From Ferrimonas balearica (GTDB taxonomy: Bacteria; Pseudomonadota; Gammaproteobacteria; Enterobacterales; Shewanellaceae): 64,000 nt of DNA. The stretch spans positions 496,001 to 560,000 of the forward strand of contig NZ_JAHVHW010000004.1 of NCBI RefSeq assembly GCF_019802055.1. Direction: 5' to 3'. The notes beneath the pieces are model-generated. The model ran no database searches and had not been told where the DNA came from. It saw nothing but the letters and a program-made list of their open reading frames with translations. Both the position numbers and the translations under genes were made by a program. Positions within the stretch are counted from its first letter, which is position 1. Every line of letters begins with the position of its first letter. Shown piece by piece: positions 34,200 through 43,733 of the stretch.

Positions 34200-34272
34200 T
34201 ACCCGCTCCTTGATTCACCGGCCACCGCCGCAGCCGGAAAGAAGAGCGGCGACGCATTACGTCGCCGGGTGA

Positions 34273-35313
34273 TTACAGTGCGTAGCGCATGGAGAACTGG
34301 CCATAGAAGGAGTCGGCGTCCGCCTCGTTCATGGCAAAGTTGCCCACCTCAACGCCCACGGAGAGGTACTTGTTCAGGTCCTGGAACAGGTTGACGCTCC
34401 ACTGGTCGTTGTCCGCGTTGCTCTCATCGGTCTCAACCCGGCCATAGAGGAAGGTGCTGCGCAGGGTGTCGGTCCAGAAGTGGCGGTAAGCGGCCAGATA
34501 AGCAGTAACGCTCTCCACCTCTTCGCCCACCAGATCCTGTGCCGCGCCCACGCTGATGTAGCGGCCCAGTTCACCCAGGTGCAGTTGAAGACGCAGGTCG
34601 TCTTTACCAAAGGTGTTGATTTTGGCCGCCAGGGAGCCACCAAACGCGGTTTCCCGGTTGCCGCCCAGGGTGTTGAGTTCGCGACCAATCCCCGCCAGAG
34701 AGACGTTGCCCCAGTCCCCTTTCAGGGTGTACTTGGCGATCACATCCGGCAGTCGGTCGTTGCTGGTGTCGCCGCCCCAGGATTCCGGGTTCTCAATCGA
34801 CACCGCGAAGCCGCCGGTGCTGTAGCGGATCTGCCCCTGACGGATAAACGCCAGGCCCACGGTGGCCCCGGCAAAGTCCGCGGTTTCCGGAATGGCGCTG
34901 GTGTTCATCAGGGTGGACCAGGTCTGCCCGGCGGTGACCCCTTTGTAGCTGATAAAGGCGTGGCGAATACGGGGATGGAAGGAGTTGGAGATCACTTCGT
35001 TACCGCCACCGCCGAGGAAATCCATCTCGATAAAGCCGGTCACATCACCGTGGATGTACTTGGTGTTGAAGCGGGTCTCGTTGGCGAACAGACGAAACTG
35101 GGTGGCGTCCTCCTCCAGTGGCGTCCCGGAGCCGATCCAGAAATCCCGGTAGGCGATATCACCGTCCACGTAGCGGGCGTCCAGCTTGATATAACCCCCA
35201 AAGATCAGCTTGTCGTTTTCGGTGATGTCGATCTCGAAGCCGGCCTGACTTGGCGCGGCCATAGCCAGGGTGAATCCGGCGGCCATCAGGGCCTTGGTGT
35301 GGTTAGCGAACAT
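34273..35313 (-). CDS. DcaP-like outer-membrane porin
   Basis: The 346-residue protein has a signal peptide (about 1-23, AAPSQA) and beta-barrel strands throughout, ending in FSMRYAL. The KLIFGGYIKLDARY, RFLFANETRF-like and AFISYKGVTAGQTWSTLMN segments match the DcaP trimeric porin family, which transports dicarboxylic or aromatic acids. Start at ATG 35313 (GAGGG upstream); the frame is open further upstream but the leader does not look coding. It lies 73 bases ahead of livG, separated by a GGCGACG/CGTCGCC hairpin (34246-34264), and probably admits the substrate of the Liv system. Confidence 0.85.
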   Translation of the reverse strand: MFANHTKALMAAGFTLAMAAPSQAGFEIDITENDKLIFGGYIKLDARYVDGDIAYRDFWIGSGTPLEEDATQFRLFANETRFNTKYIHGDVTGFIEMDFLGGGGNEVISNSFHPRIRHAFISYKGVTAGQTWSTLMNTSAIPETADFAGATVGLAFIRQGQIRYSTGGFAVSIENPESWGGDTSNDRLPDVIAKYTLKGDWGNVSLAGIGRELNTLGGNRETAFGGSLAAKINTFGKDDLRLQLHLGELGRYISVGAAQDLVGEEVESVTAYLAAYRHFWTDTLRSTFLYGRVETDESNADNDQWSVNLFQDLNKYLSVGVEVGNFAMNEADADSFYGQFSMRYAL

Positions 35314-35535
35314 GATGTGTCCCTCAGTTGTGCCTGGGGGCCAACATCGGCAAATCGTGACAAGCGGACAATTGGCAAAGGGACCTAGGTCTGAGGGCCT
35401 AGTTCGCAGGGGGTAGACCAAAGGGATTACGACCAAGGTCGCAGGCACAATTCACTGCCCACCAGCCCGACCGCTTGGGTACACTGGCTTCTCCTTGGGC
35501 AGCCGTATCGCCCGGAACCAAACAACAGGGATGTT

Positions 35536-38500
35536 ATGTTTGCGAACTGGCTGCTGGTCGCGGTGAGCCTGGGCTATATTGGCCTGCTGTTTCTCATCGC
35601 CTTTCTCGGGGATCGCTTCCGCCACCGTCTGGCGGAGCACACCCAGCGTCTGATCTACGCCCTCTCACTCGGCGTGTACTGTACCTCCTGGGGCTTTCTT
35701 GGGACCGCCGGACAAGCCGCGGTGGGGGACTTCTCCTACCTGCCGGTCTACCTGGCCCCCATCCTGCTGTTCCTGCTGGCCTGGCCCTTTATTCAGCGCA
35801 TCATCCGGGTCAGCCTGAGACTTAACATCACCTCCATCGCCGACTTGCTCGCCGCCCGCTTTGGTAAATCCCAACGCCTCGCCCTGCTGGTGACTCTGGT
35901 GGCGCTGATCGGCACCCTGCCCTATATCGCCCTGCAGTTGAAGGCGATCGTTAACTCCTACCTGATTCTCCGGCAGGACCCGATGCTTACCCCCTGGCAG
36001 CTGGGGCTGGTGGTGGCCCTGGTATTGGCGGGCTTTACCATCGTGTTTGGGGTACGCACCATCGATGTGACCGAGCGCCATCCCGGCGTAATGGTGGCCA
36101 TCGCCTTTGAGTCCCTGCTCAAACTGGTGGCCTACCTGGTGGTCGGGCTGTTTGTCTGCTTTGTGGCTTTTGACTCCCCCGCCGAGATCCTCGCCCAAAC
36201 CCGCGCTGCCGACCCCGCCCTGTTGAGCCCAACGCCCAATGCCCTGATCTCCATGGCGGGGCTGACAGTGGTGGTGGTGTGCGCCTTTCTCTGTCTGCCG
36301 CGCCAGTTCCAGGTCACCATGGTGGAGCTCAAATCGCCGCAGCAGGCCAGGCTGAGCCGCTGGCTGTTCCCCGCTTACGTGGCGGTGTTTGCCCTGTTTG
36401 CCGCCCCTCTGGGGCTGGCGGGCAAACTGCTCTACGGCGACTCGGTGGCCACCGACGCCTATGTGCTGTTTCTGCCAGCGGCCCATGGCCACGACTGGCT
36501 GAGTCTGTTCAGCTTTCTCGGTGCCATCTCCGCCGCCAGCGCCATGGTGATCATCTCCACCATGGCCCTCAGCATCATGTTGAGCAACGAGGTGATCTTC
36601 CCCACCCTGTTCCGTCACAGCGATCTGGAAAACACCCATTTCCAGCGCTTCCGCACTCAACTGCTTGGCGTGCGAAAAGCGCTGGTAGTGGCGGTCATCG
36701 CCCTGGCCTATGGCATGTTTCTGGTGGCGCCACCCCATACCCTCGCCTCGCTGGGAGAGGTGGCCTTTGGCGCCATCGCCCAAATTGGCCCCCCACTGTT
36801 CGCCGCTTTCCTGTGGCGACGTGTCACCCTCGCGGGGGTACTCAGTGGCATCAGTGCCGGATTCTCCCTCTGGCTGGTGCTGAACCTGCTGCCGCAATTG
36901 GGGCTCTACGGCCATCCCTTCGCCAACAGTGGCTTTACCCCCACCACGGTCTCCACCCTGCTGGGACTGGCGGTGAACGCGACCCTAATGTGGGGGATCT
37001 CGGTGGCCCGCCGCCCCTCGGTGCGGGAGCAGATCCAGATGGCGCACTTTTTTGAGCGACCGGAGCGGGGGCCGGGTGGCACCCCACTCCCCCGCCGGGT
37101 TGATGCGAAGGAGCTGGAACTGCTGGCCGCCCGCTTTGTCGGTGAGGAGAAAGCACAACGGGCGTTTGCCACAACAACCGCAGACAGTGACGCGGAATCT
37201 CTGCTGCTTCACACCGAAAAACTGCTGGCGACGGTGATGGGCTCCGCCTCTGCCCGACTGGTGATCTCCTGCGCCCTGCAGGGACACAATATCGCGCTGG
37301 AGGAGGTGGCTCAGCTGGTGGAGGACGCCTCCAGCCAGCGCACTGCCCTGAGCCGGGAGGTGCTGCAAAGCGCCATTGAGAACGCCTCGGAAGGGATCTC
37401 GGTCACCGACCACAATCTGCGCCTGGTGGCATGGAATGATCGCTACCTCAAGCTGTTTCAATACCCCACCTCCCTGCTCTACCCCGGCTGCCCGGTGGCG
37501 GATCTGATCGCCTACAACCTGGCGCAGACCCTGGATGACGAGGCGGAGATTGAGCACCAGGTGGCGCGCCGGCTGGCGTTTCTGCGTCAGGGCAGTCGCC
37601 ACAGCTCGGAGCGGCAGATGCCCGATGGCACGGTGATCCGCATTGAAGGCAACCCGATGCCCGGTGGCGGCTTTGTGATGCTGTTTACCGACATCACCGT
37701 CTACCGGGAGGCGGAAGCCCTGCTGACCGAGAAGAACCTGGACCTGGAGCAACTGGTGTCGGAGCGCAGCGACAAGCTGGCCAAAGCCAATGCCCAGTTG
37801 GCCCGCTCCAACGCCAAACTGGCCGCTGCTCATGAGCAAGCTGAAGCGGCACACCGGCAAAAGAGCCAATACCTGAAAGCGTGCAGCCACGACCTGCTGC
37901 AGCCCCTGTCAGCCGCCAGGCTGTTCTCCTCCACCCTGATGGAGGACAAGGAGCTGAAGCCGCAACAACGGGCCCAGATAGAGCGGGTGGACCGCTCTCT
38001 TCAGGTGGCCAACGAACTGCTGCTGGACCTGAACGCCATCGCCCGGCTGGAGAGCGGTGCCATCACCCCCAAGCCGGAGCCCTTCCCGCTGCAGGCGCTG
38101 CTGGATGATCTGGCCCAGGAGTTCGCCGCACTGGCCCCCGCCAGTCAGGTGCATTTCCGTTGTGTGCGCAGCCGGGTTTGGGTCCACAGCGATCGGGCCC
38201 TGCTGAGGCGCATCCTGCAAAACCTGATGGCCAACGCGCTGCGCCACGCACCGGGCAGCACCCTGCTGTTGGGCTGTCGCCGTGGCGATCCGCTCTCCAT
38301 TGAGGTGATCGACAACGGCCCCGGCATTCCGGAAGAGAAGCAGACAATGGTGTTTGAACAGTTCACCCGGCTGGACGAAAGCGCCAGCACCGGGCTGGGA
38401 CTGGGCCTCAATATCGCCCGAGGACTGGCGGATCTGCTGGGCCACGGTTTGCGGTTGCAAAGCGCCGCAGGTCAGGGCTGCCGCTTTACTCTGACACTGC

Positions 38501-38967
38501 AGGAGGTGGCGCCGGTGCCGAAGGCGGCCCCCGTCAAGGCGGATCCCATCACGCTGCAGGGCGTAAAAGTGCTCTGTGTGGATAACGATCCGGAAGTGCT
38601 GGCAGGAATGACCGAACTGCTGAACAGCTGGCAGTGTGAAGTGATGAGCGCGCCGGACCGGGCCGTTGCCGAACAGTGGTGCCGCAACCGCGAGGTGGAC
38701 ATCATGCTGGTGGATTACCAGTTGGACCGGGGGGACGACGGGCTCAGTCTGATGGCGTCGCTGCAGGCTCAGGTGGGCCACCCGATGCCCGGCATTCTGA
38801 TCAGCGCCACCACCGATGAACAAGTGGTGAGCCAGGCTCGCTCACAGGGATACGGCTTTCTGCGCAAACTGATCAAACCCGCCGCGCTGCGCGCCACGAT
38901 GAGCGCGCTGTTGGTGCGGGAGTGGAAACAGAACTACGTGGCGGAGCCTTCCAACCGCTCCGGCTGA
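35536..38967 (+). CDS. crbS: SSS-transporter-like hybrid sensor histidine kinase (CrbS/MxtR type)
   Basis: The 1143-residue inner-membrane protein starts with a sodium:solute-symporter-like domain of about thirteen helices (1-495), then a linker, a PAS domain (about 610-715, ENASEGISVTDHNLRLVAWNDRY), a coiled coil, HisKA with CSHDLLQPLSAARLF (phosphorylatable His785), HATPase with VIDNGPGIPEEKQ and GLGLGLNIARGLADLLGH, and a C-terminal receiver (Asp1060 in IMLVDYQLDRGDDG). This is the architecture of CrbS/MxtR/NahK kinases that control acetate use through the CrbR regulator. A LuxR-type regulator lies immediately downstream on the other strand. Symbol is by architecture and context. Confidence 0.85.
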   Translation: MFANWLLVAVSLGYIGLLFLIAFLGDRFRHRLAEHTQRLIYALSLGVYCTSWGFLGTAGQAAVGDFSYLPVYLAPILLFLLAWPFIQRIIRVSLRLNITSIADLLAARFGKSQRLALLVTLVALIGTLPYIALQLKAIVNSYLILRQDPMLTPWQLGLVVALVLAGFTIVFGVRTIDVTERHPGVMVAIAFESLLKLVAYLVVGLFVCFVAFDSPAEILAQTRAADPALLSPTPNALISMAGLTVVVVCAFLCLPRQFQVTMVELKSPQQARLSRWLFPAYVAVFALFAAPLGLAGKLLYGDSVATDAYVLFLPAAHGHDWLSLFSFLGAISAASAMVIISTMALSIMLSNEVIFPTLFRHSDLENTHFQRFRTQLLGVRKALVVAVIALAYGMFLVAPPHTLASLGEVAFGAIAQIGPPLFAAFLWRRVTLAGVLSGISAGFSLWLVLNLLPQLGLYGHPFANSGFTPTTVSTLLGLAVNATLMWGISVARRPSVREQIQMAHFFERPERGPGGTPLPRRVDAKELELLAARFVGEEKAQRAFATTTADSDAESLLLHTEKLLATVMGSASARLVISCALQGHNIALEEVAQLVEDASSQRTALSREVLQSAIENASEGISVTDHNLRLVAWNDRYLKLFQYPTSLLYPGCPVADLIAYNLAQTLDDEAEIEHQVARRLAFLRQGSRHSSERQMPDGTVIRIEGNPMPGGGFVMLFTDITVYREAEALLTEKNLDLEQLVSERSDKLAKANAQLARSNAKLAAAHEQAEAAHRQKSQYLKACSHDLLQPLSAARLFSSTLMEDKELKPQQRAQIERVDRSLQVANELLLDLNAIARLESGAITPKPEPFPLQALLDDLAQEFAALAPASQVHFRCVRSRVWVHSDRALLRRILQNLMANALRHAPGSTLLLGCRRGDPLSIEVIDNGPGIPEEKQTMVFEQFTRLDESASTGLGLGLNIARGLADLLGHGLRLQSAAGQGCRFTLTLQEVAPVPKAAPVKADPITLQGVKVLCVDNDPEVLAGMTELLNSWQCEVMSAPDRAVAEQWCRNREVDIMLVDYQLDRGDDGLSLMASLQAQVGHPMPGILISATTDEQVVSQARSQGYGFLRKLIKPAALRATMSALLVREWKQNYVAEPSNRSG

Positions 38968-39581
38968 AGGGATTGCAGCGCGATCACCGCCTGGGTTCGG
39001 GTACGCACGCCCAGCTTGAGGAAGATGGCGCTGGCGTGTGCCTTGACGGTGGCCTCGGACACCCCGAGTTGCTGGGCGATCTGCTTATTAAGCAGCCCCT
39101 CACCAAACAGCATCAGGATCTTATGCTGGCGGGGCGAAAGGCTCGCGATGCGTCCCGCCATCTCATCGTTGCTGTCCGGGCCGAGGGACTCCGGCCACCA
39201 CTGCTGCCCCAGCAACACCGCAGAGACCGCCTCCAGAATCGCGGTCACGGGACGGGACTTGGGGACAAACCCTGCCGCACTGCACTGACGGGCTCTGCCC
39301 ACGGTGGCCTCATCCTCCTGCCCGGAGATCACCACCACCGGCAGAGCCGGATAATCCTGGCGGATCTGAAGCAGCGTATGAAAGCCCTGAGCACCGGGGA
39401 TATGAAGATCGAGCAGCAGCAGGTCCGGCTCAACGCCGCTGCTGAGCACCTGTTCCAGCGCCTCGGTGCCCTCCGCCTCATCCAGAGTGCATTCCGGATA
39501 GTGGCGACGCAGCAGATCCGCCAGCGCCTGGCGGTAGAGCGGGTGATCGTCGGCGATCACAATGCGTTCCGGTTGATGCAT
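38934..39581 (-). CDS. crbR: LuxR/NarL-type response regulator (CrbR/ErdR-like)
   Basis: The 215-residue regulator has a receiver domain with DDH acidic pocket (11-13) and phospho-acceptor Asp58 (DLLLLDLHIPG), Lys at KSRPV, and a C-terminal LuxR HTH (LSPRQHKILMLFGEGLLNKQIAQQLGVSEATVKAHASAIFLKLGVRTRTQAV). The ATG at 39581 has AAGGA upstream. Its 3' end overlaps the kinase gene's 3' end by 34 bases on opposite strands. In Vibrio and Pseudomonas the equivalent regulator activates acs; here the neighbouring acyl-CoA synthetase operon could also be a target, which is speculation. Confidence 0.85.
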   Translation of the reverse strand: MHQPERIVIADDHPLYRQALADLLRRHYPECTLDEAEGTEALEQVLSSGVEPDLLLLDLHIPGAQGFHTLLQIRQDYPALPVVVISGQEDEATVGRARQCSAAGFVPKSRPVTAILEAVSAVLLGQQWWPESLGPDSNDEMAGRIASLSPRQHKILMLFGEGLLNKQIAQQLGVSEATVKAHASAIFLKLGVRTRTQAVIALQSLQPERLEGSAT

Positions 39582-39710
39582 GAATTCCTTGTCCTTGATG
39601 GGCGTCCCGCCCCGGTTCATGCCACGAACCTAAAACAAAAGCGCCAGCGCCTCAATCCCCGCTTGGTCTAAAGGGAGAGAGACACTGGCGCTTGTCCGCT
39701 GTCGGTCGGC

Positions 39711-40598
39711 TTACCAGTAACGGCGCAGATCCGACTGCTGTGGCAGCGTCATCGGCACCTGTTCCACACTGCCATCCGGCAGCGTGCGGACCAGGTGGTT
39801 ACGCTCCACCTTTTGCCACAGGGACTTCTGCATCGTCAGGGGTTCGGAGCAGATCAGCACCGAGGGTACCTCCCCCTCCTCTGCGGGTCGCAACGCAAAT
39901 TCCTCTCCCGCAGCCAGGCTGACGCCCCCCGCCATAAAGAGGGAGGCGGGCTGAACCGAATGGTTGCTGTTGAAGCGGGTGGCCAGCATATGTTCCCCGT
40001 CTGACACGGCGAAGTTGATAAAGGCGTTGGTGTCGGCACCCGCACGCTGGCGCAGCCACATGATCTTCTCGATGGTGTGCAGCAAGGCCTGCTCCATCTC
40101 TTCCGGCGTGCACTGCTCTTTAAACCCGATGGTATCCATAAACAGGGCAAAGGCGTGCTCCGAGTCGGTATTGCCCTCAATCAGGGAAAACGCCTCGTCC
40201 GACAGCTCTTTCTGCAGCGCCCGCTTGAAGGTGTCGAACCGATCGAGTCGGCCGTTATGCATAAACAGGTAACGACCATGGCTGAAAGGGTGGCAGTTGG
40301 CCTGACTGACCGGCATCCCCACCGACGCATCCCGAACATGGGCAAAGAAGTGATGGGTAGGCACCTTACTCGCGATCATCGCCAGGTTGCGGTTGCTCCA
40401 GGCGGGATCCACGTTCACGAAGGTGGCCGGTTCCGGATCGCCATGGCCGGTGTACCAGCCCAGACCAAAACCGTCGGCATTCAGTGGTTTTTTGCGCTTC
40501 TGCGCATTTTTACTTTGGGCGACCAGACCGTTTTCCGCGTCGTAAAGCAGCGGGTACATCAGGGTCTCGGCACCCCGATAAAGAATAAAGCGACACAC
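39711..40598 (-). CDS. Class II glutamine amidotransferase (YafJ-like)
   Basis: The 295-residue protein begins MCRFILYRG, exposing the catalytic N-terminal Cys of class II (Ntn) amidotransferases after Met removal. The ADGFGLGWY, RDASVGMPVSQANCHPF and FMHNGRLDRF blocks and NTDSEHAFALF are typical of YafJ/EgtC-like proteins. The start is GTG at 40598, with GGAGAG eight bases upstream. No synthase partner is adjacent, so the acceptor of ammonia, or a peptidase-type role, is unknown. Confidence 0.87.
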   Translation of the reverse strand: MCRFILYRGAETLMYPLLYDAENGLVAQSKNAQKRKKPLNADGFGLGWYTGHGDPEPATFVNVDPAWSNRNLAMIASKVPTHHFFAHVRDASVGMPVSQANCHPFSHGRYLFMHNGRLDRFDTFKRALQKELSDEAFSLIEGNTDSEHAFALFMDTIGFKEQCTPEEMEQALLHTIEKIMWLRQRAGADTNAFINFAVSDGEHMLATRFNSNHSVQPASLFMAGGVSLAAGEEFALRPAEEGEVPSVLICSEPLTMQKSLWQKVERNHLVRTLPDGSVEQVPMTLPQQSDLRRYW

Positions 40599-40648
40599 GA
40601 ATTGAGCTCTCCAGGGGACTGTGCCCCGCACAGTACAGGTCCGGCTGC

Positions 40649-40687
40649 GCCGGTGCGGAAAGCTTGCCCCACTCATACCGCACCGGC
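40649..40687. repeat. Perfect 10-base inverted repeat upstream of the amidotransferase
   Basis: GCCGGTGCGG (40649-40658) and CCGCACCGGC (40678-40687) can pair with a 19-base loop. It lies about 50 bases before the amidotransferase start. It may be an operator or a leader structure; on the plus strand it is followed within seven bases by TTTTTT. Confidence 0.45.
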
Positions 40688-40818
40688 AAGCGGTTTTTTC
40701 CGCTGAATCCTGCAGCCAAATCAGTGGGAACAGCGGGGATAAACAACAGCATGGCATCTCACTGCAATAAGCCGCTATATTAACCATGCGTTTAGTATTT
40801 TAATCATGGAGAGCAACG

Positions 40819-41184
40819 ATGAGCACACTCAGGGAATGGGTCTTTTTTGATGGCCAGGAGGGGGACTACGAGCGCTACCAGCCTGCGGAGGAGAAGCGGA
40901 TCAAAGGCGCCCCGGTCAATGAACTCTGGAATCACTACTCCGACCCCAGCAACCAGTTCCATGCCGGGGTGTGGCGCTCAGAGCCGGGCTGCTGGAAAGT
41001 CAGCTACAGCGAGCACGAGTTTTGCCAGATCCTGGAGGGCCGCTCCATCGTGCGCGATCGGCATGGCAACGAGCAGGAGTTGAAAGCGGGCGACCGTTTC
41101 GTGGTGCCCGCCGGGTTCGAGGGAGAGTGGGAAGTGGTGGAGACCTGCCAGAAGATCTACGTGATCTTTGAGCCCGCAACCTAA
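40819..41184 (+). CDS. Cupin (DUF861-type) protein
   Basis: The 121-residue protein is a single cupin: FHAGVWRSEPGCWKVSYSEHEFCQILEGRSIV (motif 1 with H and E ligands) and KAGDRFVVPAGFEGEWEV (motif 2), of the Cupin_3/DUF861 type related to (S)-ureidoglycine aminohydrolase. It probably binds a small organic acid or sugar. Its TAA overlaps the TAG of gltS in a shared CTAA. No function can be named. Confidence 0.85.
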   Translation: MSTLREWVFFDGQEGDYERYQPAEEKRIKGAPVNELWNHYSDPSNQFHAGVWRSEPGCWKVSYSEHEFCQILEGRSIVRDRHGNEQELKAGDRFVVPAGFEGEWEVVETCQKIYVIFEPAT

Positions 41185-42404
41185 AGCCCCACAAAGAAGC
41201 CGATCACTAGCGCGTTCACGATATCGATAAAGAAGCCGCACACCAGCGGCACAATGATGAACGCCTGGTGACTGGCCCCATACTGCTGGGTCACGGCGGT
41301 CATATTGACGATCGCTGTGGCGGTGGACCCCAGCGTAATGCCGCCAAAACCAGCACTGACCACCACCGCGTCATAGTCCCGCCCCATCAGGCGGTAAACC
41401 AGAAAGAGGGTGAACAGAATAGAGAGGGTGATCTGCAGCCCCATCGCCACAGACAGATACGCTAACAACCCCTCCAGTTCCCACAGTTGCAGCCCCATCA
41501 ACGCCATAGTCAGGAACATCCCCAGACAGATGTCAGAGATCAGCGCCAGGCCCTGCTGCCCCTCCGCTTCCCATCGCCGCTCACGATTGCGACCCAACCA
41601 GCGTCCCAGATTGCCCACGACGATCCCGGCAATCAGACAGCTGACAAACATCGGCAACTTGACCCCCGCCTCCTCCAGGCTCTCATTCAGGCTGTAGCCC
41701 AGGATCAGGCAGACATTCAGCCAGAGCCAGGCCCAGAGCACGCCATAGTAGGAGAGCGTAGTGGTGTGGTCGGCATCATGCCGAACACCGATGTCCAGAT
41801 CCGCATCGCCGGAGGGTTGGATCTTGTGGCGTTGCATCAGGTAGCGGGCGATAGGACCACCAATCACACAGGCGGCGATCAGCCCCACAGTGTTGGAGGC
41901 GACCCCCAACTCCATGGCATTGGCAATGCCCAGCTCCTCAACAAAGGTGGGAGCCCAGGCCAGCGTGGTGCCCACGCCCCCCGTCAGACTGATGGAGCCG
42001 GACAACAGCCCCGCTTTCGGATCCATCCCAAAGGCACCCGCCACCCCCATGCCCAGCAGGTTCTGCAACACAATAAAACTGGAGGCCAGTATCAGCAGCA
42101 CAAACAGCGGTCGCCCCCCTTTTATCAGGGTGGCGATATCGGCTCTCAGCCCGATGCCCGCAAAGAAATAGAGCAACAGAGCGTCGCGGGCTTCCAGATC
42201 GAACATCACCTGGCGGCCAAAGCCGTAATAGAGCACCGCGACAGTCGCCGCGCAGACAAAGCCGCCAATCACCGGCTCCGGAATGGAGTACTGACGCAGC
42301 AGCGAGGAGCGTTGAGTGATCGCCTTGCCCACAAACAGCAGCAGGATGGCGATGGTGAATGCGACAAACCCCTCTATCTGAATAACGATGGGTGTGGATG
42401 GCAT
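41181..42404 (-). CDS. gltS: Sodium/glutamate symporter GltS
   Basis: The 407-residue inner-membrane protein has about ten to twelve helices and the two inverted GGVGTT/GGITLGST re-entrant motifs that mark GltS (SLTGGVGTTLAWAPTF, about 144-159, and SAGFGGITLGSTATAIVNMTAVTQQYG near 360). It imports L-glutamate with Na+. Length matches E. coli GltS (401). It converges on the cupin gene with overlapping stop codons. Confidence 0.93.
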   Translation of the reverse strand: MPSTPIVIQIEGFVAFTIAILLLFVGKAITQRSSLLRQYSIPEPVIGGFVCAATVAVLYYGFGRQVMFDLEARDALLLYFFAGIGLRADIATLIKGGRPLFVLLILASSFIVLQNLLGMGVAGAFGMDPKAGLLSGSISLTGGVGTTLAWAPTFVEELGIANAMELGVASNTVGLIAACVIGGPIARYLMQRHKIQPSGDADLDIGVRHDADHTTTLSYYGVLWAWLWLNVCLILGYSLNESLEEAGVKLPMFVSCLIAGIVVGNLGRWLGRNRERRWEAEGQQGLALISDICLGMFLTMALMGLQLWELEGLLAYLSVAMGLQITLSILFTLFLVYRLMGRDYDAVVVSAGFGGITLGSTATAIVNMTAVTQQYGASHQAFIIVPLVCGFFIDIVNALVIGFFVGL

Positions 42405-42461
42405 CCTTTCCCCCCTGGAGGACCAGAAATCTCCGTTAACCCTAGACCAATTAAGCCATTT

Positions 42462-43439
42462 TTACAGCCAGCGCTTCCAGCGCAGTAACCAGAGTTGCAG
42501 GACGACAACCAGAAACATGCCGCCCACTACGGCCCAGAAGGCCCAGTGCTCACCCTCGCCCGGGATCCCTCCGACATTGATTCCAAGCAGGCCGGTAAAG
42601 AACCCCAACGGCAAGAAGATCGCCGCGACGATGGAGAGCATGTACATGCGGCCATTCAGCTCTTCCGACGCCCGGCCCAGCAACTCCTCCTGAACCACCG
42701 CCGCTCGCTCCCGTACCTCATCAATCCCTTCAATATGGCGGGTCAGATGGTCCAGCACCTCCCGCAGCCACAATTGGTGCTTGGGCGGGATCCAGGACTG
42801 GCGCTCCGTCGCCAGTCGGGAGAGCGCTTCCCTCTGGGGCGCCAGATAGCGGCGCAGCGCAATCACTTGTTGCCTCAACCCGGTGAGGGCATTGCGATCC
42901 ACCTCGCCCTGAACACTCACCAGCGCTTCCTCGATGTCGTCTATCTGCTCTTCGAAAGCGTCCACCAATGATTCCAGCGGCTGCACCATCCCCTGGGCCA
43001 GCGCCACCACACAGGCCATGCTGCCCTTGGGACCACTCCCTTTCTCCAGCTGGCGGATGATGTTGGCCGTGGTTTCCAGAGGCCGGCGCCGGGCGCTGAC
43101 CAATCGGTACTCAGAGAGATAGAGACGCAGTGACACCATATCTTCCGGGTCGGATTCGGGATTGGGGTTGATGCCACGCAGAGAGAGAACGATCCCCTCC
43201 TCCATCGGTGTACAGCGGGGGCGGGTATCCTCCGCCACCAGGGCAGCCGCGGCCAATGGCGGCAATCCCCCCTGCTCCAGTATCCAGTTTCGCGCCTCCG
43301 GCACCGAGAAATCCAGGTGGATCCAAAGCACCCCCTGAGCCGGTTGCCAGGCCTCCACCTCAGGCCAGCTCAGCGCACGGGCACCGCCGCGTCCATCCAG
43401 CAGCAGGGCGTGCAACAATCCGGGTAATGCGTCGGTCAT
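42462..43439 (-). CDS. zntB: ZntB/CorA family transporter
   Basis: The 325-residue protein has the cytosolic alpha/beta funnel and long stalk helix, then two C-terminal membrane helices with the pore motif GINVGG (GxN signature, Ile in the middle as in ZntB, where CorA has GMN). Charged C-terminus LLRWKRW. ZntB moves Zn2+ with protons; CorA moves Mg2+. The GIN motif and length favour ZntB. The ATG at 43439 has AAAGGAG upstream. It precedes nothing in its direction except gltS, 57 bases further. Confidence 0.85.
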   Translation of the reverse strand: MTDALPGLLHALLLDGRGGARALSWPEVEAWQPAQGVLWIHLDFSVPEARNWILEQGGLPPLAAAALVAEDTRPRCTPMEEGIVLSLRGINPNPESDPEDMVSLRLYLSEYRLVSARRRPLETTANIIRQLEKGSGPKGSMACVVALAQGMVQPLESLVDAFEEQIDDIEEALVSVQGEVDRNALTGLRQQVIALRRYLAPQREALSRLATERQSWIPPKHQLWLREVLDHLTRHIEGIDEVRERAAVVQEELLGRASEELNGRMYMLSIVAAIFLPLGFFTGLLGINVGGIPGEGEHWAFWAVVGGMFLVVVLQLWLLRWKRWL

Positions 43440-43733
43440 GGTGTCTCCTTTAATCAGGCGGAAACGCGGGGAAGTCACTGGCTCCATCAAGGTGGGTTAA
43501 GGTCGACAAAAAACCGCGCCAGTTCAGCCAACAAACTGTTTTGATAGTACACCGCATTGATGCTTTTGCACTCAGTTAACGCATTGATATCTCAATCCTC
43601 AGGAACGGACGACAGCGCCCCGATAAACGACGCGTTTTTTCAGCTTTCGTCAAACCGGGTAAAGCCAGGTAAAGCCCGCAACCTTATGGCCGCTTCACCA
43701 CTCACAAGCAGCAAAACACAACCTGGAGGTGTT

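Noticed and set aside
31968-34394. An 808-codon open frame opposite the acyl-CoA synthetase and livG
   Set aside because: Covers two well-supported genes on the other strand and has no coherent protein features.
35314-35448. In-frame extension of the DcaP-like porin upstream of 35313
   Set aside because: The ATG at 35313 starts a clean signal peptide with a ribosome site; the extension reads through the promoter region and has no signal sequence features.
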